This document shows positions 8,218 to 17,681 of a stretch of 64,000 nucleotides of DNA, in pieces. The position numbers and the translations under genes were made by a program. The notes beneath the pieces were generated by a model that was given only the letters and a program-made list of their open reading frames with translations, did no database searches and was not told the DNA's origin. Within the stretch, counting starts at the first letter, position 1. Each line of letters begins with the position of its first letter. The stretch comes from Planctomycetota bacterium (lineage in GTDB: Bacteria; Planctomycetota; UBA1135; GCA-002686595): positions 1 to 64,000 of the forward strand of contig JAPKBR010000005.1 of NCBI GenBank assembly GCA_028823345.1, in the 5' to 3' direction.

Positions 8218-9200
8218 ACCGCACCCTCTGGAATCTGACCATCGGCTTCCCCGCCGTGGTTTTCATAGTCGCCTTGGGCCTTGGGGTTTGGATCTTGACC
8301 CGCGAAGCTCCCCATGCGGCTCCCTTTGGGGAGGTCGCACCCTTCGAGGCCATCGCGGCCCCTGACCTGGGGCTGGGCGACACGATGCTGTCCGGCATCG
8401 TGCGCGACACCGCCGGCCAACCGATTGCCGACGCGACGGTGGTCACCACCCAAGGCAACCGAGTGCGCCGAGACCGCACCGATGAACAGGGGCAATTCCT
8501 CCTGCCCGAGCTCACCAAAGGCCAAACAGAACTCACCGTGCTTGTGCTCCATCGCCTACCCACCTCTATCACGGTGGAAGTGGGCTCGGGCTTGCAAGAG
8601 ATCACAATCGAGAACCCGGTGATCACGCCCCCCGAACCCGCAGTGGTCGCCGCGTCGGATCTGCAAATTGAGTTGTCCCTGCCCCAGCCCGATGATTCGC
8701 CCGAGGGCATGATCTTGGCCTTTGATCCCGTGGGCGCGCCCAAGACGGGAGACCGCGCGCCCCGGCGCATGACACTCGGTGGCACAAAGAAAATTACAGT
8801 CCCGGACTTGCCCCACGGATCCTGGATCCTGCGTCTCTTGCCCCCAAGCGGCGCCCAGGACTTCGACTGGGATCTGTTGCAACCCCTGGGGGAATCCGCC
8901 ACGCGCCTGAGCCACCCTGGACCCGAGCCTTTGCCTCTGATCGCGCGCACGGGAACCATCGCGGGGGTTCTACGGGACGAAGAGGGCAAGCCAATCTCTG
9001 GAGCCCTCGTGCTCGCCATCCCCGCCAACGGCCAGGGACCAAGTCTGCCCGCCGGGGAAACCGATGGGAACGGCCGAGTGCGCTGGGAATATGTACCCGA
9101 GGGCCAATGGCTGGTTCGCTGGCGCGCCCGGGGCGCCGGGGCAGAGACCCCTGTCACGGTGGAGCGGGGCGTGACTGCGGATCCATTCCCCGAGGGATAA
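8214..9200 (+). CDS. Membrane-anchored protein with carboxypeptidase-regulatory-like domains
   Basis: 328 residues. One N-terminal membrane helix (about 8-29) is followed by an extracytoplasmic part. It contains two carboxypeptidase-regulatory-like beta-sandwiches, marked by LSGIVRDTAGQPIADATVV (about residue 58) and IAGVLRDEEGKPISGALVL (about residue 248), each with the later D-x-G-x-F/V turn. Such domains are widespread on the planctomycete cell surface and usually mediate binding or structure. No catalytic residue is apparent. Overlaps the HD gene by 4 bp. Confidence 0.65.
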   Translation: MNRTLWNLTIGFPAVVFIVALGLGVWILTREAPHAAPFGEVAPFEAIAAPDLGLGDTMLSGIVRDTAGQPIADATVVTTQGNRVRRDRTDEQGQFLLPELTKGQTELTVLVLHRLPTSITVEVGSGLQEITIENPVITPPEPAVVAASDLQIELSLPQPDDSPEGMILAFDPVGAPKTGDRAPRRMTLGGTKKITVPDLPHGSWILRLLPPSGAQDFDWDLLQPLGESATRLSHPGPEPLPLIARTGTIAGVLRDEEGKPISGALVLAIPANGQGPSLPAGETDGNGRVRWEYVPEGQWLVRWRARGAGAETPVTVERGVTADPFPEG

Positions 9201-9265
9201 GCCAGCGGACAGGCCTCCTCCCCGCCCGAGGCACCTATGTGGCGTTATCCTGCCCGGCTGATTCC

Positions 9266-10429
9266 ATGCAGCCTGTCCTCCTTGATCTCGCAGCCACCAG
9301 TCCCTTGGACCCCCGGGTGCGCGAATGCCTCATCCAGCACCTCGACGAGGTGCACGGCAACCCGTCTTCGCGGCATGCCCTGGGGACCCGGGCGCGGCAG
9401 GTGGTGGAGCACGCCCGACGGCGCGTGGCCCGTTGCTTAGGGGCGGAACCCAAAGGGATTGTGTTCACATCGGGAGGAACCGAGAGCAACAACCTAGGTC
9501 TCTTGGGCAGTGTGCGGAACCGGAAACCGGGACGCATCTTGGTAGGTCCGACGGAACATGCCAGTGTGCGTGTGGCAGCGGCGCAACTCGCAAACGAAGG
9601 CTTCGTCGTGGAAACACTGCGTCTCAAGCGCGACGGACAACTGGATCTAGACCACGCCACCGAGCGTATGGGAGAGGACGTAGTGTTGGTGGCTCAAATG
9701 CTCGTGAGCAACGAGCTCGGCACGCGCTATCCAGTGCAGCGCTTGGCACGCTTGGCACGAGCGCGCTGCGGCAGGGTGCATGTTCACTGCGACGGGGTGC
9801 AAGCCCTGGGCAAAATTGATTTGGACCTAGAAGAGCTGGGCGTCGACAGCCTCGCGCTCTCAGGGCACAAGGTTCATGGGCCCAAAGGCATGGGTGCGTT
9901 GGCCCTTGGCAAAAACTCACAGACCAAACCCCTTTTATTCGGTGGCTCCCAGGAAGAAGGGCTACGCCCCGGCACCGAGAACGTACCGAGCATCGCGGCC
10001 TTTGGACTCGCAGTGGACCTGGCACATGAGGGACAAGCAGACTTCAACAAGACCGCCGAAATCTGTCAGCGTGACTTGGAAGAAGCTTTAACCAACGTGT
10101 CCCTCATGCACCAGAACAGCATGGACTGCGCGCGCATTCTGCAAGCAGGAGAACGGGTGAATTCGATCTGCGCGGTGCACCTGCCGGGACCTCCAGCAGA
10201 AGTCTGGCAGCACCACCTAGAGGAATACGGGGTCTTCATCGGCGTCGGCTCCGCCTGCCAATCCGCATCGAAGGTGGTCAGTCCGGTCTTACTCGCACTT
10301 GGCCTGGATGCGGATTCCGCTCGACAAATCGCACGTTTTTCATTTTCACGCGAAACCACTCCAATCGACATCGGCATTGCCGCCAGCGCCCTGCGCAAGG
10401 TTTCGAAGAGCCTCAAGGACCTTTCCTGA
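9266..10429 (+). CDS. Cysteine desulfurase (NifS/IscS family)
   Basis: 387 residues. PLP enzyme that takes sulfur from cysteine and passes it on as persulfide. The PLP lysine is Lys202 in LSGHKVHGPKG. The substrate cysteine is Cys331 in GSACQSAS, on the short-loop type segment. TSGGTESNN near residue 68 binds the cofactor. Start ATG at 9266 fits the family N-terminus; the frame is open further upstream into the preceding gene. Its stop shares a base with the thiI start, so it is probably the dedicated sulfur donor for ThiI, like the NifZ-ThiI pair of Bacillus. Confidence 0.93.
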   Translation: MQPVLLDLAATSPLDPRVRECLIQHLDEVHGNPSSRHALGTRARQVVEHARRRVARCLGAEPKGIVFTSGGTESNNLGLLGSVRNRKPGRILVGPTEHASVRVAAAQLANEGFVVETLRLKRDGQLDLDHATERMGEDVVLVAQMLVSNELGTRYPVQRLARLARARCGRVHVHCDGVQALGKIDLDLEELGVDSLALSGHKVHGPKGMGALALGKNSQTKPLLFGGSQEEGLRPGTENVPSIAAFGLAVDLAHEGQADFNKTAEICQRDLEEALTNVSLMHQNSMDCARILQAGERVNSICAVHLPGPPAEVWQHHLEEYGVFIGVGSACQSASKVVSPVLLALGLDADSARQIARFSFSRETTPIDIGIAASALRKVSKSLKDLS

Positions 10430-11631
10430 TGACTACAGAACTTCAAGACCCTGACATATTACTAGTGCGCTATGGGGAGCTAGCCCTCAAGGGCGGCAAC
10501 CGTGCACTTTTTGAAAATGCTCTTGTGCGCAACCTGCAAGGAGCCCTGAAGCACGTGGGCGGCGGCGAGGTCATACGCCGCTGGGGCCGCATTCAAGTCA
10601 AGCCCGCAGGTCGTTGGCGCGAGGCCATGAGGGCCTGCGCCCGGACCTTTGGCATCAAATCCGTGTCCCCCGCGTGGAACACGGGGCGCGACTTGGAATC
10701 CATGATTGCCATGGGCCGCCGCCTCTTGGAGAACAAGCTCCAAGAGTACCCGCCCGGATCCCGGCCGAGCTTTCGGGTCACGGTCAAGCGAGCGGACAAG
10801 ACTTACCCCATGACCTCGGGCGAATTGGCCCTCGCCATCGCCGATGGCATGCTGGATGAGGACTCCACCGTGCTGATCCAGATGAAGAATGCAGATATCG
10901 ATTTCAATATCGACCTGCGCCCAGAAGGCACCTTTGCCTTCCTCGAACGGGAGCCCGGACCCGGCGGTTTGCCCGTCAAGACCCTAGGCCAAGGACTGTG
11001 TCTGCTCTCTGGGGGGATCGACTCTCCCGTGGCCGCCTGGTGCGCAATGAAGCGCGGTTTGAAGGTCAGCTTCGTCAGCTTCCACAGTCCGCCCTACATC
11101 GGTGAAGGGTCGCGCATGAAAATTCGCGATCTCATCCGTGTCTTGGCCGAATGGCAGGGACCTAGCACCCTTCACGAAGTCCAGTTCGCGGACATCCAAT
11201 TGGCCATTCGCGAGGGCGCGCCCGAAAGCTTGCGTACCATCCTCTACCGTCGCTCCATGCAACGCATCGCGTCGCACCTGGCGAGGCGCTCGAAAACGGG
11301 CGCATTGATCACGGGCGAGAACCTGGGGCAGGTGGCAAGCCAAACCCTGGAAAATTTGGCCTGCATCGGGGCCGCCGCGAATATCCAGGTGCTGCGCCCC
11401 TTAATCACGCACGACAAGGAAGATGTGATCGTCCTTGCCAAGCACATCGGCACTTTTGATGTGTCGATCCGCGATGAACCCGATTGCTGCACGGTCTTCC
11501 AGCCCAGAAAGCCCGCTCTTCGCGCCCAGGCCCCGGAGTGCGAGGCCATCGAAGCGGAGCTCGGCCTGGTCACTCTCGAAGAGGCACAGGTGCGTGCATC
11601 CGCCAAAGAGCACATCCACCCCGGTTCCTGA
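10429..11631 (+). CDS. thiI: tRNA 4-thiouridine synthase ThiI (no rhodanese domain)
   Basis: 400 residues. It makes 4-thiouridine at tRNA position 8 and may contribute to thiazole synthesis. A THUMP-type N-terminal region (about 60-165) is followed by the PP-loop SGGIDS at 194-199 and the DCCTVF motif (Cys353-Cys354), which carries the conserved catalytic-domain cysteine. The C-terminal rhodanese domain of the E. coli enzyme is absent, as in Bacillus, so persulfide must come straight from the adjacent desulfurase. The genes touch as TGATG. Confidence 0.93.
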   Translation: MTTELQDPDILLVRYGELALKGGNRALFENALVRNLQGALKHVGGGEVIRRWGRIQVKPAGRWREAMRACARTFGIKSVSPAWNTGRDLESMIAMGRRLLENKLQEYPPGSRPSFRVTVKRADKTYPMTSGELALAIADGMLDEDSTVLIQMKNADIDFNIDLRPEGTFAFLEREPGPGGLPVKTLGQGLCLLSGGIDSPVAAWCAMKRGLKVSFVSFHSPPYIGEGSRMKIRDLIRVLAEWQGPSTLHEVQFADIQLAIREGAPESLRTILYRRSMQRIASHLARRSKTGALITGENLGQVASQTLENLACIGAAANIQVLRPLITHDKEDVIVLAKHIGTFDVSIRDEPDCCTVFQPRKPALRAQAPECEAIEAELGLVTLEEAQVRASAKEHIHPGS

Positions 11632-11689
11632 GAACAAACCGCACGGGCACTAGCTACGAGCACGGGTAAAGCACTACCTTGGCACCCAT

Positions 11690-13753
11690 ATGAAGCGGGT
11701 TATGGCGCTCCTGATGGCGATGGCAGTGCTCTTGGCACACGCACTCGCTATCCATGTGGATGGATTTGGCGAGATCGCGCCCGCGCGTGAGGTCGCCCAT
11801 GTAGCCTTCCGCTTGGCGCGCAACTGGGTCCACTTTGGCGAAGTCGCTTGGAACCTAGGTGAGCCCGTCGCCTGGTCGGCCTACCCGTCGCCCCTTTGGG
11901 TGGTGCTGTCTGCCGTGGCCGAAAGGCTTTACTTGCCAGTCACCTTCTTTGCCCAAGTGATCGGAATCCTCTGCGCCCTGTTGACCCTGGGAGCCACCGC
12001 ACGCTTTTCCACCGACCGCGTAGCAGGGGTCATTCCGCCCCTGCTGCTGGTGGCCAATGCGACACTCGCCGCCACGGCCATCAGCGGCACCGAGTGGGCT
12101 GCGGTGACGCTCTTCTTGAGTGCGGCTTGGGTCGGATTCGAGCGCCGACGTTGGGTGGCCATGGCCTTCTGCCTCCCGGTGTTGATCGCCCTGCGCCCGG
12201 AAGGTGCGCCCATGTTCGGCTTCTTGTTTGCCCTCAGCTTGTACGAGCGCTTGCGGCCCCGAAACGATCGCGGAGACCCCGCGCCCCTCTGGTCCTTTGC
12301 TCCGGGCCTGCTTGCGATCTTGCTGATGATGCGCATCGAACGCTTCGATGGCGCGTCCCTCTATGTCACATGGTGGCAACAACTGTTCACCCCCGACGCG
12401 GCCACGCTCCTCGATGGGGTGCACTCGACCCGGGACGCACTGGTGGCTTGGGTCACGCCGATCCTGATCCCGTTCCCTGTGGTCGCTCTCTTGTGCGGAC
12501 GCTTGTCGGGGCACGGGGCGCGAGCTCTCTTAATGGCAGCAGCCTGGATTGCCCTGATCATCCTAGGGGGCGGCTCGGACCCGGCCATGCACATGGCCCT
12601 CGCCCCAGCCCTGCCCCTACTCTGCATTGGTCTTCAACAGGGCATTCTGGTTGCCCTGGACACGGAATCCCGTCTCATGGAAATCCTGGCCTGGTCGGCC
12701 CTGGTAGGCGTGGCCAGCGCAGGAGCCATGGCCAGCCGTTTCCCAGCGGATGTGGGTCCTTTCAAACTGAAGGACTCCATGACCAAGTGGATGACCCCAA
12801 GAGGCCCAATGCCCTTGGCTGCTCACTTCCCCCGGGATCAGATAGGGCCTAATCCTGCACCTGCGCAACAGGGGCGCCTCGCCCTGCAAGCGGAAATCGA
12901 CCATACGATCACCATGCGCGCCCTTGGGATTTTCCTGAGGGACTACACGCCAGAAAATCTGACCATCGCAACCGCCTGGCCGGGTGCAACGGGTTACCTC
13001 GCGGGCATCAAGCCGGCCCAAGCGGGCGAGCTCCTGCCCACCCCCGGAAACCCGGTGCGGGATTTGACTGGCCGCATCCCAACCATGACCTCTCCGATCC
13101 AGTCACCCTTTCGAGCGCGAGAGGAACTGGACCTTGCTCGGCTGCAAGGTGCCGATCTTGTGATCCTAGGGGAAATCGATCCCAGCCTGGACGTGGCCTT
13201 GCCACCCCTGCCGGGAATGGGCGAGTCCTGGGCTAATTTCTTGCAAGGCCCAAGCGAGAGCCAGTCCACAGGCAACGGATTCCTTGCCAGCTATGAATTG
13301 GTCACAGTGCCCCTCTCCACCACCGGAGCCAACTACCGGCCGTTCCACATGTTGCGCAAGAGGGCTCTTGAGGCCCAGCCCCAGCTACGCATCAGCCTTG
13401 TCAAAGGAAGAGTTCGAGTGGAGCTAACCTCTGCTCCCAACTGCCCCGAACCTTCCATGCCCCAGATCCTGGATCTGCAAATCAGGCTTCTCAAGCGAGG
13501 AAAGAACACGTCCGGCTTCATCAACCCCTTCGGCCACGTGGTGATGGTTCCGCCGCGCCATGTGTTGGCGCGCACGGACCTCTATTGGCAAGGCGGACAA
13601 CAAGCGGTCGTACGCCTGATCGAATTTGATTTGGCAGAGGCCCACGCCGTCTGTGATTTCGACAGCTTGCGCGCGACGCTCTTCAACACCGGAATGCGAT
13701 CAAGCAGCCCGGTCGCTGGGGCCGGGCCGCCAGCGGATCTCATGACGCCATAG
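11690..13753 (+). CDS. GT-C-fold polytopic membrane protein, possibly a glycosyltransferase
   Basis: 687 residues with about ten hydrophobic helices in the first 370 residues and a soluble extracytoplasmic C-terminal half. The pattern FRLARNW, then GEPVAWSAYPSPLWVVL near residue 55-75, parallels the first loop of GT-C transferases (usual form DDAY-x2-FRYARN, then GERVEGYTNPLW). Where active enzymes have the Asp-Asp pair, this protein reads Glu-Val, so activity is doubtful. Start ATG 11690. The 3' end overlaps the convergent response-regulator gene by 14 bp. No other glycan gene is adjacent. Confidence 0.55.
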   Translation: MKRVMALLMAMAVLLAHALAIHVDGFGEIAPAREVAHVAFRLARNWVHFGEVAWNLGEPVAWSAYPSPLWVVLSAVAERLYLPVTFFAQVIGILCALLTLGATARFSTDRVAGVIPPLLLVANATLAATAISGTEWAAVTLFLSAAWVGFERRRWVAMAFCLPVLIALRPEGAPMFGFLFALSLYERLRPRNDRGDPAPLWSFAPGLLAILLMMRIERFDGASLYVTWWQQLFTPDAATLLDGVHSTRDALVAWVTPILIPFPVVALLCGRLSGHGARALLMAAAWIALIILGGGSDPAMHMALAPALPLLCIGLQQGILVALDTESRLMEILAWSALVGVASAGAMASRFPADVGPFKLKDSMTKWMTPRGPMPLAAHFPRDQIGPNPAPAQQGRLALQAEIDHTITMRALGIFLRDYTPENLTIATAWPGATGYLAGIKPAQAGELLPTPGNPVRDLTGRIPTMTSPIQSPFRAREELDLARLQGADLVILGEIDPSLDVALPPLPGMGESWANFLQGPSESQSTGNGFLASYELVTVPLSTTGANYRPFHMLRKRALEAQPQLRISLVKGRVRVELTSAPNCPEPSMPQILDLQIRLLKRGKNTSGFINPFGHVVMVPPRHVLARTDLYWQGGQQAVVRLIEFDLAEAHAVCDFDSLRATLFNTGMRSSSPVAGAGPPADLMTP

Positions 13754-14474
13754 GGGCCCAGTGGATGCGGTAGCCCTGGCCAATCACGGTTTGGATCAGG
13801 TCGCGGCCCTCGGAGGCCAACTTGCGGCGCAGTCGAGTGATCTGCACCTCAAGCAGCTTGGTTCCCGGATCGGTCTCGAGTTCCCAGACCTCTCGGAGCA
13901 ATTCAGCCCGAGAGCGAATTCCGCCGCGGGCGCTCACTAGGGCCATCAGGACCTGGAATTCGCGGGGGCTCACATCGAGGCGGCGGCCAGCGACCTCAAC
14001 CGTATGGTGGCTCAAGTTCAAGGACAACGGTCCCACCTGATAAGTCGGCAACATCTTGTGCCGCCGCAGGACAGCGTTGACCCGGGCGATGAGCTCCTCG
14101 GGCCGGAACGGCTTCTGGATGAAGTCATCCGCGCCAAGCTCAAAGCCACGAACCCGATCTGCCAGGGCATGCTGTGCCGAGAGGAAAATCACCGGGGTCT
14201 GATCGCCACCCTTTCTTAGATTGCGTAGGAACTCCCAGCCGCTCTGATCGGGCAGGCCGATGTCCAGCAAGATCAAATCCACGGGCTGGTCCCCCAAGGA
14301 CAGGGCCTCAAGGGCATCGGAAGCAGAGCCGGCGCATTTGAGACCGTGGCCGGCAGAAGTCATCAGGCCTTTCATGAAGGCGCCCACGGAAGGGTCATCG
14401 TCCACAAGCAAGATTCGCGCAGTTCCCTGCGCGGCTTGCTGTGCATCGTGAGATACCACTTGTTCGGTACTCAT
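13740..14474 (-). CDS. OmpR-type response regulator
   Basis: 244 residues. Receiver domain with the acidic triplet VDDD (about 24-27), phospho-acceptor Asp71 in LILLDIGLPD, and the Lys of IQKPF. A winged-helix DNA-binding domain of OmpR/PhoB type follows (about 145-240), including SPREFQVLMAL and VQITRLRRKL. ATG 14474 is chosen; a TTG nine bases earlier would overlap the preceding stop codon. It lies directly downstream of a degenerate NtrC-type regulator, with no histidine kinase gene nearby, so its kinase must be encoded elsewhere. Confidence 0.9.
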   Translation of the reverse strand: MSTEQVVSHDAQQAAQGTARILLVDDDPSVGAFMKGLMTSAGHGLKCAGSASDALEALSLGDQPVDLILLDIGLPDQSGWEFLRNLRKGGDQTPVIFLSAQHALADRVRGFELGADDFIQKPFRPEELIARVNAVLRRHKMLPTYQVGPLSLNLSHHTVEVAGRRLDVSPREFQVLMALVSARGGIRSRAELLREVWELETDPGTKLLEVQITRLRRKLASEGRDLIQTVIGQGYRIHWAPMAS

Positions 14475-14476
14475 GT

Positions 14477-16363
14477 TCAACAAATCCCGAAGCGCTTGAG
14501 CTTCCGATAAAGAGTGCTCTTGCCAAGCTTAAGCAGACGGGCGGCTTCAAGTTTGTCTCCATCGGTCGCATTCAGCGCGCGCAACAGAGCCTTCATCTCG
14601 TAGTGATCGAGACTGATGGGATCTTCCTCCGTGATAGCCCAAGGGCCAGTGGTTCCGGATGCTCCTGGCTGGTGGCGAATCCCTGCGGATTGAGCCGTGT
14701 GCGCCATCGGCGCGAACTGGCCGTGGGCGCCATTCATCTGGGAAGCCTCCAAGCCGAGGGCGGGGGCCAACTGATCCACATCCAAGAACTCGGACTCGCA
14801 GCGATGTATGGCGAAATTCACCACAGACTTGAGTTCTTCCATGTCGCCTGCCCACTCCTGCTCGGCCAAAAGGGCCAGTGCTTGCGGCGTGGCCATGACC
14901 AAACCCTTGGGGCCACAGTTCTCGGCCAAGATCTCTTGCACGAGTTCCGGAAGGTCCTCGGGGCGCTCGGAAATCGCGGGGATGTCGATCCGGTGATGGT
15001 AAAGATGGCCCAACAGAACCGGATCAAAAGCGTCCCGGTCACTGAGTTCCTCAAGATCCACGGCACTGGTCGCGACGACGCGCATGGCGACCTGTTCGCT
15101 GCCATGTCCCTTGTCGTAAACACCACGGTCGAGCAGCGTGGCCACCTGTGCCTGAACTGACGGGTCGAGTTTCTCCACGGACTCCAATATCAGAGTGCCG
15201 GGGTTGCCCCCTGTCAGATACCCAGACTGGGCCTTGCCGTTAATCACGCCGCCCAACAGGGTGGCCTGCTCGACTTCGGCGGGAAAGCTGCCACAAGGGA
15301 AGTTGATTAGAGATCCGCTGGTGGTGCCAGAAGAGTAGTGCAGAATGCGCGCGATCAAGTCGTGCTCGGCTCCGAGGTTACCGCTAATCAAAACACAACC
15401 CGTGCGCTTCGCTGTGCGAGCCACGATGCTCTTCAATCGGCGGGCCGCAGGGCCCGAGCCGATGATCGCCGCGGGGGTATAGTGGCGGTGAGCAGTCAGC
15501 AGGAGTTCGTTGATGTCCTCACGGACAGCACTTTGATTGGACTCTTGCGGGACCGAAGCCATGACCAGTCCTGCTCCACGCTCGTGGAAAAGGATAGCAC
15601 GCAGATTCGTGTCGCCACTCTGTGTGCCAAGTGCCGTGGGGATAACTTGCACACCAAAAATGCGGTTAGGTACCTCGCCCCGGCTGCGCAGTTCCAAGCG
15701 GAAGGTTCGCGGGGTGCCAAGGTGGGCATCTCGCACGAAGGCTTCCAGCCCAGTCCCCGGGAACATCGCCCCGAGGCGCTGGCCAATGCACTTAGACCCA
15801 ACGATGCCGATGGTTCCGCGATCCGCATTGCGGACGATGCCTTGACCGTCAACGATTAACATTCCGCTGGGGCTGGGAGGACTTGCTTGGGCCCCGGGCT
15901 CGGCGGGAGCGAGCTTTTGGGAGCGCTCCTGCTCAAGTCGTCGAACTTGCTCCGCAATCAAGCGGTTCTGGGCACCGAGTTCCCCGAGCCGGACCCGGGT
16001 TCGTTGATGGGCTCCCAGCACGCTTTCGATGACCTCCATTTCGGAGCGGCCAAGCACTGCATCGCATCCTGCTTGGTACAGATCCTGCATGCACTCGGCT
16101 GAAATCACGCCCTGGCGGTAAACCAGGATCGGTGCTCCCGATTGCATAAGAATGGCTTTGAGGCTCTTGATGGCCTCTGGTGCTGCAATCTCCCCGTCAA
16201 GGGCGGCGGAAAGCAGCACAGCTTCCGGATGTTCCTCACGGGCGCTCGAAAGTGCAGTGAGTCCAGAATCAGCGACACTGATCTGGTACCCGAAATCGGA
16301 TAAGCGGCTAGATAGAATAAGCCGCTCGGCGGAGTTAGACTCCACGAGTAGAACTCGAATCAC
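14477..16363 (-). CDS. NtrC-type regulator with degenerate receiver and AAA+ domains
   Basis: 628 residues in the NtrC order: receiver (1-115), coiled coil (about 130-150), PAS-like region (about 165-265), AAA+ domain (about 295-530), Fis-type helix-turn-helix (590-628, ending AARLLKLGKSTLYRKLKRFG). The receiver lacks the phospho-acceptor (Ser52 in VLLSAAL). In the AAA+ domain, Walker A reads SGNLGAEHD with His334 in place of the essential Lys, Walker B reads LILES instead of L-F/I-L-D-E, and the sigma-54-contacting GAFTGA loop is gone. It is thus probably a DNA-binding protein without ATPase or sigma-54 activity. GTG start with AGGAG nine bases upstream. It ends two bases before the downstream response-regulator ATG. 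Confidence 0.85.
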   Translation of the reverse strand: MIRVLLVESNSAERLILSSRLSDFGYQISVADSGLTALSSAREEHPEAVLLSAALDGEIAAPEAIKSLKAILMQSGAPILVYRQGVISAECMQDLYQAGCDAVLGRSEMEVIESVLGAHQRTRVRLGELGAQNRLIAEQVRRLEQERSQKLAPAEPGAQASPPSPSGMLIVDGQGIVRNADRGTIGIVGSKCIGQRLGAMFPGTGLEAFVRDAHLGTPRTFRLELRSRGEVPNRIFGVQVIPTALGTQSGDTNLRAILFHERGAGLVMASVPQESNQSAVREDINELLLTAHRHYTPAAIIGSGPAARRLKSIVARTAKRTGCVLISGNLGAEHDLIARILHYSSGTTSGSLINFPCGSFPAEVEQATLLGGVINGKAQSGYLTGGNPGTLILESVEKLDPSVQAQVATLLDRGVYDKGHGSEQVAMRVVATSAVDLEELSDRDAFDPVLLGHLYHHRIDIPAISERPEDLPELVQEILAENCGPKGLVMATPQALALLAEQEWAGDMEELKSVVNFAIHRCESEFLDVDQLAPALGLEASQMNGAHGQFAPMAHTAQSAGIRHQPGASGTTGPWAITEEDPISLDHYEMKALLRALNATDGDKLEAARLLKLGKSTLYRKLKRFGIC

Positions 16364-16458
16364 GTTGTTAGTCTCCTTTTGTTGTAGACCCGCGGTCAGC
16401 GCACCTCAGCACAATCTCTTGCACTCTCTCTTGAGGGCGAGGCTCACGGGAGGTCCTC

Positions 16459-17658
16459 TTGTTTCTCTCAATGAGCATCCTCGACCATCATTTGCTGCAT
16501 TTCTTGGATGAACTTCCAGAAAATGCGGAAGGTCTAGAGGCCGCATCCTTTTTAAGGAAAGTCTTAGGGCCCGAACAGGCTCTGGCAGCTACAGAGCAGC
16601 ACTCTTTACGCAGAAAGGCCTTCCTCCAACGGGGCAATCGGGACTTTAAACTTCTAACGCGCAAGGGCCTCGAACAGGCGACACACCCCATGGTCGCGGT
16701 CTGGCGGGCACGGGAGCTGAGCAAGATTTCTCCGGGCGGGTCCTTTTGGGATGCAACCTGTGGGCTCGGTGCAGACAGCATTGCATTGGCCCGGGCGGGA
16801 ATGACCGTGGTCTCCAGTGACTTAGACCCCAGGACCGCCCATTGCGCGGCCTACAACCTTGCGGAAGCTGAAGGCTTGACAGGGAATACCCTAGTCTTGT
16901 CATGCGACGCAACGGAGGGCGCGGTGAAAGCATCCGGGATGCTGATCGACCCGGACCGACGGACGGCGGGGCGGCGACGCTTGAATCCCGCGGCTTGGTC
17001 CCCGAGCCTAGATCAGTGCTTGAAGCTCTTGGGGCAGGTGGAAATAGGCTGCGTGAAACTGGCGCCGGCCCTCGAACCCAACGAGGAAATTCTGAGCCAA
17101 GGGACCCTCTGTTGGGTCAGCTTCGAGCGGGAATTGAAGGAGGTCACCCTATTCACCGGACTGGCCCGGGCGGAAAGCCCGGAACGCCGGGTGGTGGCCC
17201 TCTCCCTGGACGGGGGAGAAGCGACCCTTGCGGGGGTACCGATCACCCTCGCCCCTATGGATCCCGGGAAAGTGGGAGACATCGGATGGCTGGCCAATCC
17301 TGACCCGGCCCTACTCCGGAGCGGACTTCTGGAGTTCGAGGCCAAACGCCATGGCATGCTCCCCCTTGCCCCCCAATTGGCCTGGCTCGGCGGCCATGAG
17401 CGCCCCTCTTCACCCTTTCTCAAGGCCCGCAGAGTCCTGGGAAGCACCCAGGCAGACCCTCGGCGCGTACGTAAAATGCTGGCAGAGCACGATGTGGGCC
17501 CGCTCGAGATCTGGAAACGGGGCCATCCGGACCCGGCAGAGGTCCTCGCCCGCCGCTTTCGAGGCCGGGGCAGCCGCCGAGCAATCCTGGCGATTGGGCG
17601 CCTTGAGCAAGGCCACCAAGCCTGGCTTCTGGATCTGAACCCAGACCCGAGCGCCTAA
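16459..17658 (+). CDS. Class I SAM-dependent methyltransferase with THUMP-like C-terminal domain
   Basis: 399 residues. An N-terminal helical region is followed by a Rossmann methyltransferase with the SAM loop DATCGLGADSIALA (about 98-111) and the acidic residue in SSDLDPR. The segment MLIDPDRR (about 161-168) resembles the D-P-P/D-R-R catalytic motif of this family. The C-terminus (about 320-395) fits the THUMP-like domain with KRGHPDPAEVLARRFRG. The substrate is unknown; RNA is plausible from the domain pairing. The TTG start at 16459 has GGAGG five bases upstream; ATG 16471 is the alternative. Confidence 0.75.
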   Translation: MFLSMSILDHHLLHFLDELPENAEGLEAASFLRKVLGPEQALAATEQHSLRRKAFLQRGNRDFKLLTRKGLEQATHPMVAVWRARELSKISPGGSFWDATCGLGADSIALARAGMTVVSSDLDPRTAHCAAYNLAEAEGLTGNTLVLSCDATEGAVKASGMLIDPDRRTAGRRRLNPAAWSPSLDQCLKLLGQVEIGCVKLAPALEPNEEILSQGTLCWVSFERELKEVTLFTGLARAESPERRVVALSLDGGEATLAGVPITLAPMDPGKVGDIGWLANPDPALLRSGLLEFEAKRHGMLPLAPQLAWLGGHERPSSPFLKARRVLGSTQADPRRVRKMLAEHDVGPLEIWKRGHPDPAEVLARRFRGRGSRRAILAIGRLEQGHQAWLLDLNPDPSA

Positions 17659-17681
17659 AACCCGGTCGAAGGGGCGCTTCC

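Noticed and set aside
7551-9157. Two long minus-strand open frames of over 330 codons
   Set aside because: They lie opposite the HD and carboxypeptidase-regulatory-like genes, are Arg/Ser/Pro-rich and show no domain; high GC makes such shadows common.
11855-12852. Long alternative frames within the GT-C-like gene
   Set aside because: Compositions rich in Arg, Gln, His and Gly without hydrophobic pattern; the 687-residue frame with membrane helices is clearly the coding one.
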